Below the pieces are notes generated by a model. That model saw nothing but the letters and a program-made list of their open reading frames with translations, ran no database searches and was not told where the DNA came from. Of a stretch of DNA of 64,000 nucleotides, positions 48,100-58,034 are shown in pieces; position 1 is the stretch's first letter; the number at the start of each line of letters is the position of its first letter. The DNA is from Leishmania mexicana MHOM/GT/2001/U1103 (Eukaryota; Euglenozoa; Kinetoplastea; Trypanosomatida; Trypanosomatidae): positions 987,791 through 1,051,790 of the forward strand of contig NC_018312.1 in assembly GCF_000234665.1 (NCBI RefSeq), read 5' to 3'. A program made the translations under genes and the position numbers.

Positions 48100-51000
48100 A
48101 TGGAGTCACTTCCATCTATTCTCCCTTCCCCCCCTGTGAGCAAGAGGAAGCCGCGCACGGCGCCTCCTTACACAACCACGGACGCGCATCAACCTTTTCG
48201 ACCCCCGATCCTCGGAGTCGCATCAACGATAGCATCTACCGAGGACGGCATCAATCGTAACAGGCTTCGGCAGGAAGCTGGCCGACGCGTCCAACACATC
48301 ACATGCGGTGTGGCCGAGCGCGAGACGTATCGGGATGTGCTGCTGCACATCGAGGATCGCTTTGCGCACACCTCGCATGAGGAACTGCGCCCTCTCGTGC
48401 TGCCGCCGCAGCTGCCCTCGATTGTGCGTCCACGAGATCCACAGATGTCAAGGTTCTGCCGCGGAATGGCGATTTGTCATAGGCTCAAGGGAGGCAGCAG
48501 CGCAGGGGCCTTTCTCTCTGCGGCTGCCGTCGCAGGGGGCCCAAAGCATGGAGGCGCCGACGGCAACCTAGAACCCGCCGAGGCTACCACGGATGCCTTC
48601 ACAGAAGCTCCGTCCGCGTCCACCGGCTTCACGGACGCTCACAAGTGGGAGATGCTCGATGTGACGGACCGCGCCTTCTTCCAGCGCACCGCAGAGAACG
48701 CTCGGACGAGCACGGGCGGCTCGATGGCCGGCTCGAGTGCGGCAGCGACGTCGGAGCTCCGCAACTTGGCCGCCTCAACGCCGATGGACATGCTGCAAAC
48801 GTTGGAAGAGAAGTGCGCCTACTTGTGCGAGCTCGAGACGGCGGAGCGCCAATACATGCTCGCGTGCGAGAGATGGGACCAACAGGTGGTTTTGGAGATG
48901 ATGGCCGTGAACTTTGTAACGTTCGTGTTGAAGCCGTGCATGGACGTTCTGCGTAAAGAGGAGCTGGAGCAGCGGGAGGCCATCGCACAGGAGGAGGACC
49001 GTCTCAGTTTCTATATGTACAATGACTCCCCGCTCGCGCTGCAAGTGCAGGAGGGAAAGAAAGCCCTGAAGGCCCGCTGGCTGCAGCTCGACCGCATTCT
49101 GGGACTGACGCCGGCAGCACCGCGCTCCACAGCGCTCAAAGAGGCACCACCGGAAGCGACTCACGCGACTCCTGTAGCTGCGGCTCCGGCCTCAGCGGCG
49201 GTGCCCGTTCAGCCGGAGAGGGTAAGGGAAGGCTCGCCGGTGTCTTTGCCGTTGGATGCGCACACAGCTTCCTCGGTGGCAGGGACGTCGCCACAGCTGG
49301 CGCTCGATACCGGCGTGCCCAGCGACGAGGCGCGGCGCATACTCCGGAGGTATGTGCTACAGCGTCACGGTGCCTCGCTGAGCGCCGTCGGCGCATGCAC
49401 TACGATGCCGCAAGATAACAACGACTGGTCACAAACGGCGACTTCGGCCTATCCGTGCGGCGACGGGAGTGATACTGTGGGCCAGTCAGCCACGCTGATC
49501 CTGCCGCCCACCTGCAGCTCGCTCGCACCACGCCGCAACGCCGTTGGCATCGCTGGCTGCATCGCCCTTCTCGACGAGAGCACGAAGTACTATGAGCAGA
49601 TCGTCAAGACGGAGGAGCGTTGCCGCGCCGACATGAACCAGGCCTTCTATGACGAGTTGCAGGTGGTGCTCGAGTGGCAGCGGCGCCGCATGCACCTTGA
49701 GCGGCTTCTATACTGGCGGCACCAGCGCGAGACCGTTTTGCAGGAGGAGGTCGACGCGCTCATCAGCGTCTCCCCTGTGTTACGGCTGGATGCGAAGGTG
49801 CTGCTGTTGCTGGAGATCCTGGAAGGGGAAGAGGAGACGGTGCGAAAGTCCGTTCAGGACGAGGAAAACGCATCCTTCCAGCTGCTGAGGCAGGTGGGCG
49901 AGGGGTTGCGCGACGTCTTTAACAACGTCTCCCTGCAAGAACGCTGCATGGACGCTCTCAACTCGAAGGTGTGGACGGCAGAGGCGGTGGCTAGGCGGCG
50001 GCTCGTCATTGCCGAGGAGGCGGATGTCCGCCGCTACTCGGAGTGTTCGTATCGTGAGCACCTCACCTCGACTCTGACGGGCAGCATGGCACAGCTGCGT
50101 GCTCTGTGGCACGTGAGCACCGTCCCCGCGCAGTACACGGCGGTGCAGGTGCTCCAGAAGGCGTTCCGTCGCTCCCTGCGCGGGCGTCTCGGGTGGCGGT
50201 TCACGCATCAAACGCTGGGGCGCGAGATCAACGACGCCCGGAACGCGAAAAAAATCGCCACAGGCAAACTCGCCTTTCAGTCCTTCAAGAACGTGCTGTT
50301 GGCCGAGAGGGCGCAGTTGTGCGAGGAGCAGGCCCAGCAGCACCTCCGCGAGCAGTGCGAGCTTTTCACCAATGAGTCTGGCGACCGCGCGGCGGTGTGC
50401 GCGGAGCAGGAGTGGACTCGCAATGACATCGCTCGAGCACGCCTGCTGCACCTCGAGGAGGTGTACGCGCCGCTGCTCACGGAGACGGTGGTGGTGGAGA
50501 GCGAAGTGCGACTGGAGCTGGAGGTGGAGGAGGAGCTGGACAGAGAAGCTTTGCTTGCCGCCAACATGACTTTGATCAATATCATTGAGCAGAAGGAGGC
50601 CACACTGCTGAAGGAAAGGGCTGGGCGCAAGTCTACTGTGCGCGAAGAGCGGGCGTCGTGGCACCAGCTGCTCAGCGTCGAGTATGACGAGCGCGAGGTG
50701 CACCGCATCGACGAGGAGGCGCGCGAGGCAGCATGCGAGAATGCTCGGGCCGCCTTCGCCGAGGCGGCAGTGGACGAAAGCCGCCGTTATCATGAGCGCG
50801 CCTTTTTGGTGCATGGCGCTCGCATGAGTGAAGCCCTTGTCGGACTGCTCGGATACGAGGTTAGCGATAGCGCAACGCGGCGTGGAATTGAGCAGGAGGA
50901 GGCGACGGCTGCTCGCAACTTGCTCGACATCATGGCCACCACCCAGTCCTCTGCGTACGCGTCCACCCTTGAACAGTGCCGCCAAGCCGAGCTTAACAGG

Positions 51001-52203
51001 GTGCACCAACAGGCGATCTGCATCGAGGAAACGGAAAGCCGCGCCAACATACTGCACGAGGAGGCCGCAGCGTGGGTCACCACGGAGCAGGAGGTACACA
51101 TTCTGCTCTCGGGTCCACTGCATGAGCTGATGGTGCGCCGTGGCGCTGTGAAGGTGATTAGTATGTGGTATACCGCCCTGCGCAATGGCGAGATCGGGTG
51201 GTCTGTGTCACGGCAACGGCTTCGAGAGGCCTTTTCCCGTCATCGCGAGGAGCGGCAGCTGCGCTCGCAGCAGATCGCCCAGCGGCTTCACGCGCAGCAT
51301 GTACGCAACCAGCTTGACATCCTGATGATGGAGATGCAGAAGGATCAGCATGAGTCGGTGCAGCAGCTGCTGAATATTCTCGTGAAGCAGGAGGAGCCGC
51401 GTAAGCGAGAGGAGATGGAGTCGCTGCAGGAGATGGTCTTTGGGATTCTCGAGCGCAACGCGGAGGCTGACCTGATTGAGGTTCGCCGCAATTTTGTCAA
51501 CTGCGAGGCGCTGATCTGGCAGCAGGAGTCGTACGAGCGGAAGGTGTTGCGGAAGGCGTGGCGCCGCACACGTGAGGAGCTGCTAGAGCAGAGGCGCCTG
51601 CACCTGAGCGAGGACTACTTTGCGCTGCGCATTCAGCGTACGTGGAGAAAGTACGCGGCAGGACTGGAATGCAGGCGCAACATGTCCGTGCAGCGCGCGC
51701 GGGTGGCGGCGCTAGAGGTGCAGGCGCGTGCGGCAGTGGGCCTCGAGGAGCTGGAAGAGGCAGCAACGCAGCTGTACAAGCCGTGTCTGTCCTCCTTGTA
51801 TTTTGACACGTACGTGCGGCAACCACTCGCGCGCGCGTATGACGAGCTCGCAGTCGTCGTCGCGGACGCGACGCAGGCAGAGGAGTGGTGCGAGCGAGCG
51901 TTGCTGTTGTGGGAGATGCGCTACGAAGAGTGCGATCCGTGTCTGTGTGAGGATGAAGCCCGTGCACGACGTGTGCTAGAGGCCCAGTTCCACAAGGTGT
52001 TTCTGCTTCAGTCGGAGCTCAAGGACGAGGAGCAGCTCCAGCGGACGATGCTGATGCGGGAGCGCACACTCTTCCTGCTCCGCATTCTCGCGCGCGAGGA
52101 GCATCAGCGACGTCTGTCGCTGATGTCGGTCGAGGACCAGCAGCGAGTGTCGCTATATGGGCAGCTTGCTCCTTCCACCCCAGTCAATGCGCAGGCGGAG
52201 TAA
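48100..52203 (+). CDS. Large IQ-motif, Glu/Arg-rich helical protein, 1367 aa
   Basis: Family not recognised. Three IQ-like calmodulin-binding segments are visible: AVQVLQKAFRRSLRGRLGWR (from residue 681), AVKVISMWYTALRNGEIGW (from 1016; weak) and ALRIQRTWRKYAAGLECRR (from 1175; the best match to IQxxxRGxxxR). Most of the rest, from about residue 230 on, is strongly helical and charged with many Glu, Arg and Leu and likely coiled coil, apart from an Ala/Pro-rich insert at about 340-480. The N-terminal 50 residues are Pro-rich. Long IQ/coiled-coil proteins in trypanosomatids are often axonemal or basal-body components, which is a fair guess here but unproven. The start at 48100 follows several AGs. 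Confidence 0.85.
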   Translation: MESLPSILPSPPVSKRKPRTAPPYTTTDAHQPFRPPILGVASTIASTEDGINRNRLRQEAGRRVQHITCGVAERETYRDVLLHIEDRFAHTSHEELRPLVLPPQLPSIVRPRDPQMSRFCRGMAICHRLKGGSSAGAFLSAAAVAGGPKHGGADGNLEPAEATTDAFTEAPSASTGFTDAHKWEMLDVTDRAFFQRTAENARTSTGGSMAGSSAAATSELRNLAASTPMDMLQTLEEKCAYLCELETAERQYMLACERWDQQVVLEMMAVNFVTFVLKPCMDVLRKEELEQREAIAQEEDRLSFYMYNDSPLALQVQEGKKALKARWLQLDRILGLTPAAPRSTALKEAPPEATHATPVAAAPASAAVPVQPERVREGSPVSLPLDAHTASSVAGTSPQLALDTGVPSDEARRILRRYVLQRHGASLSAVGACTTMPQDNNDWSQTATSAYPCGDGSDTVGQSATLILPPTCSSLAPRRNAVGIAGCIALLDESTKYYEQIVKTEERCRADMNQAFYDELQVVLEWQRRRMHLERLLYWRHQRETVLQEEVDALISVSPVLRLDAKVLLLLEILEGEEETVRKSVQDEENASFQLLRQVGEGLRDVFNNVSLQERCMDALNSKVWTAEAVARRRLVIAEEADVRRYSECSYREHLTSTLTGSMAQLRALWHVSTVPAQYTAVQVLQKAFRRSLRGRLGWRFTHQTLGREINDARNAKKIATGKLAFQSFKNVLLAERAQLCEEQAQQHLREQCELFTNESGDRAAVCAEQEWTRNDIARARLLHLEEVYAPLLTETVVVESEVRLELEVEEELDREALLAANMTLINIIEQKEATLLKERAGRKSTVREERASWHQLLSVEYDEREVHRIDEEAREAACENARAAFAEAAVDESRRYHERAFLVHGARMSEALVGLLGYEVSDSATRRGIEQEEATAARNLLDIMATTQSSAYASTLEQCRQAELNRVHQQAICIEETESRANILHEEAAAWVTTEQEVHILLSGPLHELMVRRGAVKVISMWYTALRNGEIGWSVSRQRLREAFSRHREERQLRSQQIAQRLHAQHVRNQLDILMMEMQKDQHESVQQLLNILVKQEEPRKREEMESLQEMVFGILERNAEADLIEVRRNFVNCEALIWQQESYERKVLRKAWRRTREELLEQRRLHLSEDYFALRIQRTWRKYAAGLECRRNMSVQRARVAALEVQARAAVGLEELEEAATQLYKPCLSSLYFDTYVRQPLARAYDELAVVVADATQAEEWCERALLLWEMRYEECDPCLCEDEARARRVLEAQFHKVFLLQSELKDEEQLQRTMLMRERTLFLLRILAREEHQRRLSLMSVEDQQRVSLYGQLAPSTPVNAQAE

Positions 52204-52660
52204 GCGATGGCACGGGCAGAGGAGGCTGCATCGCGCTCTCCTTCGACCCGAAGAACACTTTTCTCTGCGCGTCTTTTCTTTGAACTCTCCCGGTAGAGTC
52301 TGGATGTATAGACAGCTTGCATGTGTGTGCGTCTGTGGCGCGCGCTTTTGCGCAGAGGCAATCGTTTTCTATTTTGTTCATCTTAACTCCGGATTGTGGC
52401 GAGTGCAGCGCTCCACCGCCAAGCGTGCAAGTGGCACACACGCGTACAACCCGTGCCGCTTCCGTTCGTGTGCGGAAGCAGAATATGTACACACCAGCAC
52501 AACCCCCCCCCCCCCACACACACACACCTCCCTCCCCTCCCCCCGTCGTTCTCTTCCTCCTTTCCTGTTCACTTCCTTTTCTGACATGTCCTATGTTTTA
52601 TTATTATTTTATGGTCGGTTGGAGCGACGGGCAGCAAGTGAGTCTACGCATATGTGCTCG

Positions 52661-52686
52661 TGCCTGCCTGCCTGCCTGCCTGCCTG
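52661..52686. repeat. TGCC tetranucleotide repeat
   Basis: Six units of TGCC in noncoding DNA. Confidence 0.95.
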
Positions 52687-52970
52687 TGTGTGTGTCTCTC
52701 TCTGTATGGAACCCGGCACGGCTATGATGGTGTGCATGCGCTCGCTGCGTGTATGCGGTGCCTCCCCCTCTACGCGTCTCTTTCTCAATCAGCCCACGCC
52801 TCATATTTATGGTGTTCGCACGCCTCGGCATCGCCTCTCACCTCACCTCAACACTCTCTTCCCTCGTCTGTCGCGCGTTGAGTGGGGGCATGCTCCTCAG
52901 CCGGTCTCTGGTGTGCCGCTGGGCTTCGCTGTTAGCCCGTTGGTCTCTCTCCCCGCCGCTTTGGCATGTA

Positions 52971-52972
<2 letters not shown>

Positions 52973-53009
<37 letters not shown>

Positions 53010-53014
53010 ACACA
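52973..53014. repeat. CA microsatellite
   Basis: Long CA run with one CAGA interruption, about 90 bases upstream of the possible short frame at 53101. Confidence 0.95.
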
Positions 53015-53808
53015 AAGAAAAGGTGAGCGACTTTGCGGTTCCACTGCATCCCTTCCCCCTCCAACCACCACCACCACCACCACACCCTCTCAGCAACGGA
53101 GATGGGGCAGCAATGTATCGGTACGGTGCAGTGCCTGTTGAGGATGCAGCTGACCAGCTGGCTTGCACTGGCATCGGTGTGTGGCGTGTGCGTATGTCTT
53201 CCCTTGAAGTGTTCAAGCGGACCTCATCGGACAGCAGACGGTGCGCCGGCCAATATGGACACTGTCGCGGGGTTGATCGCTGGCCCACATCTTTCCCCCC
53301 TTCCCCCGGGCTGGAGTGTCTTGGGCGCAACTGGGAATCTGCGCGCGTCAGTCGAACACTGCAGTGCTCCTGGAAGGGGCAAAGCAATCCGAGGGATGCA
53401 GCTGGGGCGCTGCTGTTAGCTTGTGCCCCCACTCTCTATCGTCACTCCTCTCCTTGCGCGCCACCTCTTCTCCCTTCCCTTCTCTCGACATGTGCTGCTC
53501 GGTGTTGCGGTTGTTGCCGGACACCACCGTCCCGTGTCTCTCCTCCAGTCGTGTCTTTTTCTTGTTGCTGTGAAGAGGTCCAGCGCAACTGCACTCAACT
53601 TTTATTCGCTCCCCTCCGTCGTTCGTCACCTCACTCGCACTGACGCCAGCGGCAGCGTGGGAGAAAATCGAACACTGCCGTCTTGTGTTGAGTGCTCCAG
53701 ACGTCGAAGCAGCCCACAGCGACTGCCACAGCGCGCTGCCGACTTAGCACACAGTGACGCGTACACCGCCATCCGTGAATGCATCGAACACGTATCTTTC
53801 ACGTACGT

Positions 53809-53812
<4 letters not shown>

Positions 53813-53852
<40 letters not shown>
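53813..53852. repeat. CA microsatellite
   Basis: CA run about 90 bases upstream of the UBX protein start codon. Confidence 0.95.
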
Positions 53853-53857
<5 letters not shown>

Positions 53858-53878
53858 GCAGATATTGAGGTTGCCCAG

Positions 53879-53935
53879 CCCCCTCTCCTCCTCCTCTTCC
53901 TCCTCCTCCTCTACAAACCGCAATCGTCTGCGAAG
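53879..53935 (+). promoter_or_regulatory. Spliced-leader acceptor region for the UBX gene
   Basis: A strong CCT/CTC tract (53880-53913) is followed by the first AG at 53934-53935, six bases before the ATG at 53941. Confidence 0.65.
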
Positions 53936-53940
53936 CGAAA

Positions 53941-55227
53941 ATGAGCGACGTGGACGTGGTGGCGAATTTTGTCGTCATGACGGGGGCCACCGAGGATCAA
54001 GCCATCCACTATCTTTCCACGTACGACTTCAACTTGGAGGATGCTGTCGTGGCTTTTCAGGTAGACAATCCTCATCCCTCACCGCCGCACACACGAGAGG
54101 ACTCTCCACACTACTCCAGCATCGACACAGGCTCACCCATGAGCGCGCCATCGCCGGCTTCGCACCAAGTGGAGGGCTTTGTGTTCCCCCAGGCGGCTCA
54201 GCGTCCACCTACGCCACCGCGACAGCGAGCGCTTGCCTCTTCAACTGCCGAAGCGATACAGCGCCTCTTCGCCCGTCCTGACTATGTAGTGGGCAGCGAC
54301 AAGGTCACCTTCGACGCTGAGTGCGAGAAGGCCGCGTCGCGCCACTGCTGGGTCGTCGTGTCCGTCGTGGACAACTCTTTCCCCTGCGAGTGCTTTACGC
54401 GTGATATCTGGGCCAGTGACGCCATGCGCTCCCTCACCAGCGGCAGCCTGTTTTGCTATGAGATCAACGTCACGCACACCCGCGGCATGGCCCTGGCCGA
54501 AAAGTACCACGTCGACAACGGCAATCTGCCCCGGATGTTCATGGTGGATCCGGTGACTCAGTTTAAGGTGCAGGAGCTGCCGCTCATCTCCTCTGAGGTG
54601 TGGCAGTTTGACAGCGCCATGGTGGTAGATGCCATCATGCTCTTCATTACGAACCACGACCCCCCGCACGACCCGTTTGCCAGCACGGATGATCCGGCGC
54701 AAAACGAAGGCGGCGGTGGCGATAGTGCCGAGTCGGCGTCCGCGAGTGCAAGCGTGAAAGCGCCGATCGTGGTGGATGTGGACGAGGGGGACAGCGAGAC
54801 TGAGATGGTATCGCCTCCGACGATTTCACGGAGCGCCACCGGCGCCGTCGCTTCCACGACGAGCACACTGGAGGTTGGCGAGGCGGTTCAAGTCGTCGCT
54901 TCCTCCCCGGTGACGCTGGACGAGTACACGGTGCCGGAGGGCACCACCGGCGATGCAGCCAGCGTCTTTCGGCTGCGGTGCCGACTGCCGCATTCGTCTT
55001 CCACGCTGCAGCTGCGCCCTGACACCCCGGTAGCGAGACTCGTCGACTACTTGGCGTATGTCTTGTACACGGAGGACACCACGCGCTATTCGGTTCCGCC
55101 GAGCATTAGCATCTTCAGTGGGTTTCCTCCAAAGAACATGACTGCCGGGGAGATGGAGGGTGTCACGCTGAGCACGTGGGACGGCGTGCGTAGCGGCGAC
55201 GTCTTGATGGTCCGCGTGAATGCCTGA
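53941..55227 (+). CDS. UBA-UAS-UBX protein (UBXN7/Ubx5-like p97 cofactor), 428 aa
   Basis: Likely an adaptor that brings ubiquitinated substrates to the p97/VCP ATPase. Residues 1-45 form a UBA-like helix bundle (NFVVMTGATEDQAIHYLSTY, then DFNLEDAVVAF). About residues 105-235 form the thioredoxin-like UAS domain (RHCWVVVSVVDN, FTRDIWAS, LPRMFMVDPVT). Residues about 341-428 form a UBX domain (VFRLRCRLPHSSSTLQLRPD to SGDVLMVRVNA) whose p97-contact loop reads FPP in place of the usual FPR. Linkers are Ser/Pro-rich and acidic (VDVDEGDSETEM). This domain order is that of the UBXN7/FAF family, and the length is normal for it. The start is the first AUG after a strong pyrimidine tract. Confidence 0.85.
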   Translation: MSDVDVVANFVVMTGATEDQAIHYLSTYDFNLEDAVVAFQVDNPHPSPPHTREDSPHYSSIDTGSPMSAPSPASHQVEGFVFPQAAQRPPTPPRQRALASSTAEAIQRLFARPDYVVGSDKVTFDAECEKAASRHCWVVVSVVDNSFPCECFTRDIWASDAMRSLTSGSLFCYEINVTHTRGMALAEKYHVDNGNLPRMFMVDPVTQFKVQELPLISSEVWQFDSAMVVDAIMLFITNHDPPHDPFASTDDPAQNEGGGGDSAESASASASVKAPIVVDVDEGDSETEMVSPPTISRSATGAVASTTSTLEVGEAVQVVASSPVTLDEYTVPEGTTGDAASVFRLRCRLPHSSSTLQLRPDTPVARLVDYLAYVLYTEDTTRYSVPPSISIFSGFPPKNMTAGEMEGVTLSTWDGVRSGDVLMVRVNA

Positions 55228-56068
55228 CATGCTGGAGGCATTTCGTTGCTGTGCGAGAGGGAAGTCACCGGGAGTCTGCTGCTGCTGCCGCCGCTGCCGG
55301 CGGTGCCGCTGTCGCGACGGACACGTATAGACATCCTAATCACTGTCTTCACCTCTCCCTCTGCGTCTGGGCACACGCGGCCGCACACGTGTTCGCAAAT
55401 CCTCCCGTGCGCACGTGCGCCACTTGCGTCGCCTTTATGTGGCCTTTAGCTGCCATCAGGCGTTCGTACACGTGCGTGTCTGCTGAAGCTGCTGGTCGTT
55501 TGTGTGTGGGAGTACGCGTCACTGCCTTGTCGCCGTCGCCATCACTGGGGGCTCGACTTTTTTTCACGACCAGGTGTCTGCGGAGACGTACTGAAGGCTC
55601 ACTCCTTGCGTTCACGCAGCCACGCACAAAAGCGGGTCACGAGGGAAGGGGTCGGTAAGATAGGAACAGGGGTGAGGATGTCGTATCAAAACGGTCAGCG
55701 TCCATTGCCGTTCAGGTGTGATGGTGATCCCATCAGCGGTTGGTGCATGCGCCGCGCGTGTTTCTGAGCGCTCGTCTACTGGACTTGTCCTCCATTCACT
55801 TTGTGCTGAGAAGAAACATCCAGGCACTAGACCTGGTGAAGAGCAGCCGCTCACAATGTTCTCCCGCCTCGCTCTCCCTCGCTCGCACTTTTTTCCACCG
55901 CCTTGGTGTCCCGCCAATGTGTTGGTGCGCCGTCGTGACGCACGCGTCTCGGTCCGTTGGTCCCTCTGTTGACTTTTTCTTCCCCCTTTTCCTCCGCACG
56001 GTGGACGGGCGCCCCGCCACCATGACTCCTCATCCTCATCATCTTCGTTCTCCTATTACAACACACTG

Positions 56069-56100
<32 letters not shown>

Positions 56101-56206
56101 CAGATACCTGACACACCACACTCCGTTTGCACAGCTATTTGTGCTCAAGCAGGGGTTTGGGGGGAGCCCTGATGTTTGGCGTATTGTGCTCAGGCATTGT
56201 GTGCGT
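55228..56206. other. Intergenic region, 1 kb
   Basis: No supported gene. It contains a GCT/GCC-rich patch (55276-55305), T-rich tracts and a CA run (56074-56101) about 105 bases upstream of the ArfGAP start. Confidence 0.65.
56074..56101. repeat. CA microsatellite
   Basis: CA run upstream of the ArfGAP gene. Confidence 0.95.
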
Positions 56207-57376
56207 ATGAGCTGCCCAGCTTCAGAGAAGACGCAGCTGACGACTGCAGCAATGCCGATCGCAGACACGTCGAAAGAGAGGAGGCACAGGAAGTCCAAGG
56301 AACCCTCAACAGAGGGTGACCATGACCACCACCACCGTTCACACGAGAAGAAGAAAAAGAGGAAGAGCGCCGCCAACGCAGATGCATCGACGTCGTTGGC
56401 GAGGACTTTGTCTGCACCCAAACACTGCGGTACCGAGACGGGTGAGGAGGATGAAGACTGGGAGGAGAACCGCGCCGCTGTGGAGCGGCTTTGTTCACAG
56501 TACCCCAACAGCGTCTGCGCCGACTGTGGGGAGAGGGGTACTCGCTGGGCTTCCGTCAATCATGGTGTCTTCGTGTGCATTCGATGCTCCGGCGTGCATC
56601 GCTCCTTGGGCGTCCATATCTCGAAAGTCAAGTCGACAAACATGGATCGATGGTCCCTGGCAGAGGTGCGTCTGATGGAGGCGATTGGCAACGCTAAGGC
56701 GAAGACCCTCTACGAAGTCCGTCTTCCCGCTGGCGCGCGTCCCTCTGGTGGCGCGGATGCCGCGGCGGACGACGCTGTCAGGTCCTTCATCCAGCGCAAG
56801 TACGAGCAGCGCGAGTTTGCCATGCACAACCTCAAGGACGTGCTGGGAAGGCTGTACAAGGACACTGGATACGGCCGACCGAAGATGGCTTCGAAGTCGG
56901 GAGCGGCAGCCGAGGGAACCGTCACCTCGCCCACGCGAGGCAGCAGCTCTACTGCCGTGCCGATCGATCGGGCCGCCGCTACAGGGAAGAGAGGCGATAC
57001 CATGCGCGCCCTCTACGGCGATGCTGCCGCGGCGATGCAGCGGGGGTCGTCGAGGAGGAAAGGCGCGGCCAGGCTGTCCGCGGCGTCGGCACCGAAGCCG
57101 ACGTATGGCACATTTGGCATGGTAAACGTGCCAGTGGAGGAGTACGAGGCGCGGTGGAAGCGCACGCTGGCGGTGTTCTCCTCTGTAGAGGCCTTGCCAG
57201 CAGCGGTGGCAGTGCCAGCAGGGGAAATGCTGAGTGCAGATGAGGGGGGAAAGGAAGGTGGTGCCACGGCTGTCACTCCTCTGACAGACCCCAGCGACAC
57301 TGTCGCTGAGCGTCCGCAGATGAGCGGAACGGAGGCGACTCCGACGGTAGCTGCGGGTACCTCCTTTACAGTGTAG
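56207..57376 (+). CDS. ADP-ribosylation factor GTPase-activating protein (ArfGAP), 389 aa
   Basis: Stimulates GTP hydrolysis by Arf GTPases in Golgi and membrane traffic. The ArfGAP zinc finger has Cys104, Cys107, Cys124 and Cys127 (CADCGERG, then NHGVFVCIRC), spacing C-x2-C-x16-C-x2-C. It is followed by SGVHRSLGVHISKVKSTNMD, then RW, in which Arg132 is the catalytic arginine finger, so the enzyme should be active. A short Lys/His-rich N terminus (residues 20-50) and a low-complexity C-terminal half flank the domain. That half includes AAARLSAASAPKPTYGTFGM-like sequence but no ANK, PH or ALPS motif that I can see. A second in-frame ATG at 56252, shortly after CTGCAG, would give 374 residues and is equally plausible. 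The conserved domain begins near residue 93. Confidence 0.85.
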   Translation: MSCPASEKTQLTTAAMPIADTSKERRHRKSKEPSTEGDHDHHHRSHEKKKKRKSAANADASTSLARTLSAPKHCGTETGEEDEDWEENRAAVERLCSQYPNSVCADCGERGTRWASVNHGVFVCIRCSGVHRSLGVHISKVKSTNMDRWSLAEVRLMEAIGNAKAKTLYEVRLPAGARPSGGADAAADDAVRSFIQRKYEQREFAMHNLKDVLGRLYKDTGYGRPKMASKSGAAAEGTVTSPTRGSSSTAVPIDRAAATGKRGDTMRALYGDAAAAMQRGSSRRKGAARLSAASAPKPTYGTFGMVNVPVEEYEARWKRTLAVFSSVEALPAAVAVPAGEMLSADEGGKEGGATAVTPLTDPSDTVAERPQMSGTEATPTVAAGTSFTV

Positions 57377-58034
57377 CTTCTCTTTTCTTTAGGCGTCGTC
57401 GGCCCGGATGCGCGCTTGCCCGCGCTCGCAGGTATCGTGACTGTCGTATACACTTCGTCTTTACGGACCAAACAATGAATAACAGAAGAAAAAACTACTT
57501 GCTCACGTTGTGCATCAACGCAGTGCATCGACTGTAGCAGTAGCTGATGTGCTGTGCTGCGTACCCATGCAGAGAGAGAATGTAGTTGAGGTCGGTGAGG
57601 GTAGGCAGAGGCGGCCCGCGTCAAGAGCTGCTCACTGACGTGTTTCTTTCCATGTCTGTGTCGCTGCATGCGCGTTGTGCGCGTTTTGTTGTCTTTTGGT
57701 TTGTTGTTGCTTCCTGCTCAGCATTGGCACACAACAACGTGACACACTGAGGTATTCTCTTTCCGGAACCCCACCCCCTCCCCCGCCATTACCTCACCTT
57801 CGGGTCCGACTCAACTACGTATGCCCACACAGGATAACGTAGCAGTCAACCGACTCGTTTTGTGTCAGTGCGTCAACCCTTTTGTCATTCTCACGCCGCA
57901 CGCGGGCATACACGATACTCTCTCTCTCTAACCGGCTTTCGTCCATTCCACGTGCGTGATCGACGGGGAAAACAACATCCGAAAGCAGACGCCTCACGCA
58001 CCCCGTTCTCTGTGCACACTTTGTCCTCACCGCC
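57377..58034. other. Intergenic region
   Basis: About 0.66 kb without a supported gene. T/G-rich DNA (57680-57710) and C/T-rich stretches (57755-57800, 57915-57930) are likely processing signals. Confidence 0.65.

Larger units (their letters stand above)
52204..53940. other. Intergenic region with repeats and a possible short reading frame
   Basis: Contains a C-run followed by CA (52507-52527), a TGCC tetranucleotide run (52661-52686), a CA run (52973-53014), a CCA-rich patch (53063-53083) and another CA run (53813-53852). A short frame at 53101-53421 is discussed as a finding; otherwise no gene is supported. Confidence 0.6.

Noticed and set aside
49780..51123. 447-codon open frame on the minus strand within the IQ-motif gene
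   Set aside because: Antisense shadow; His/Leu/Arg-rich translation caused by the codon bias of the sense gene.
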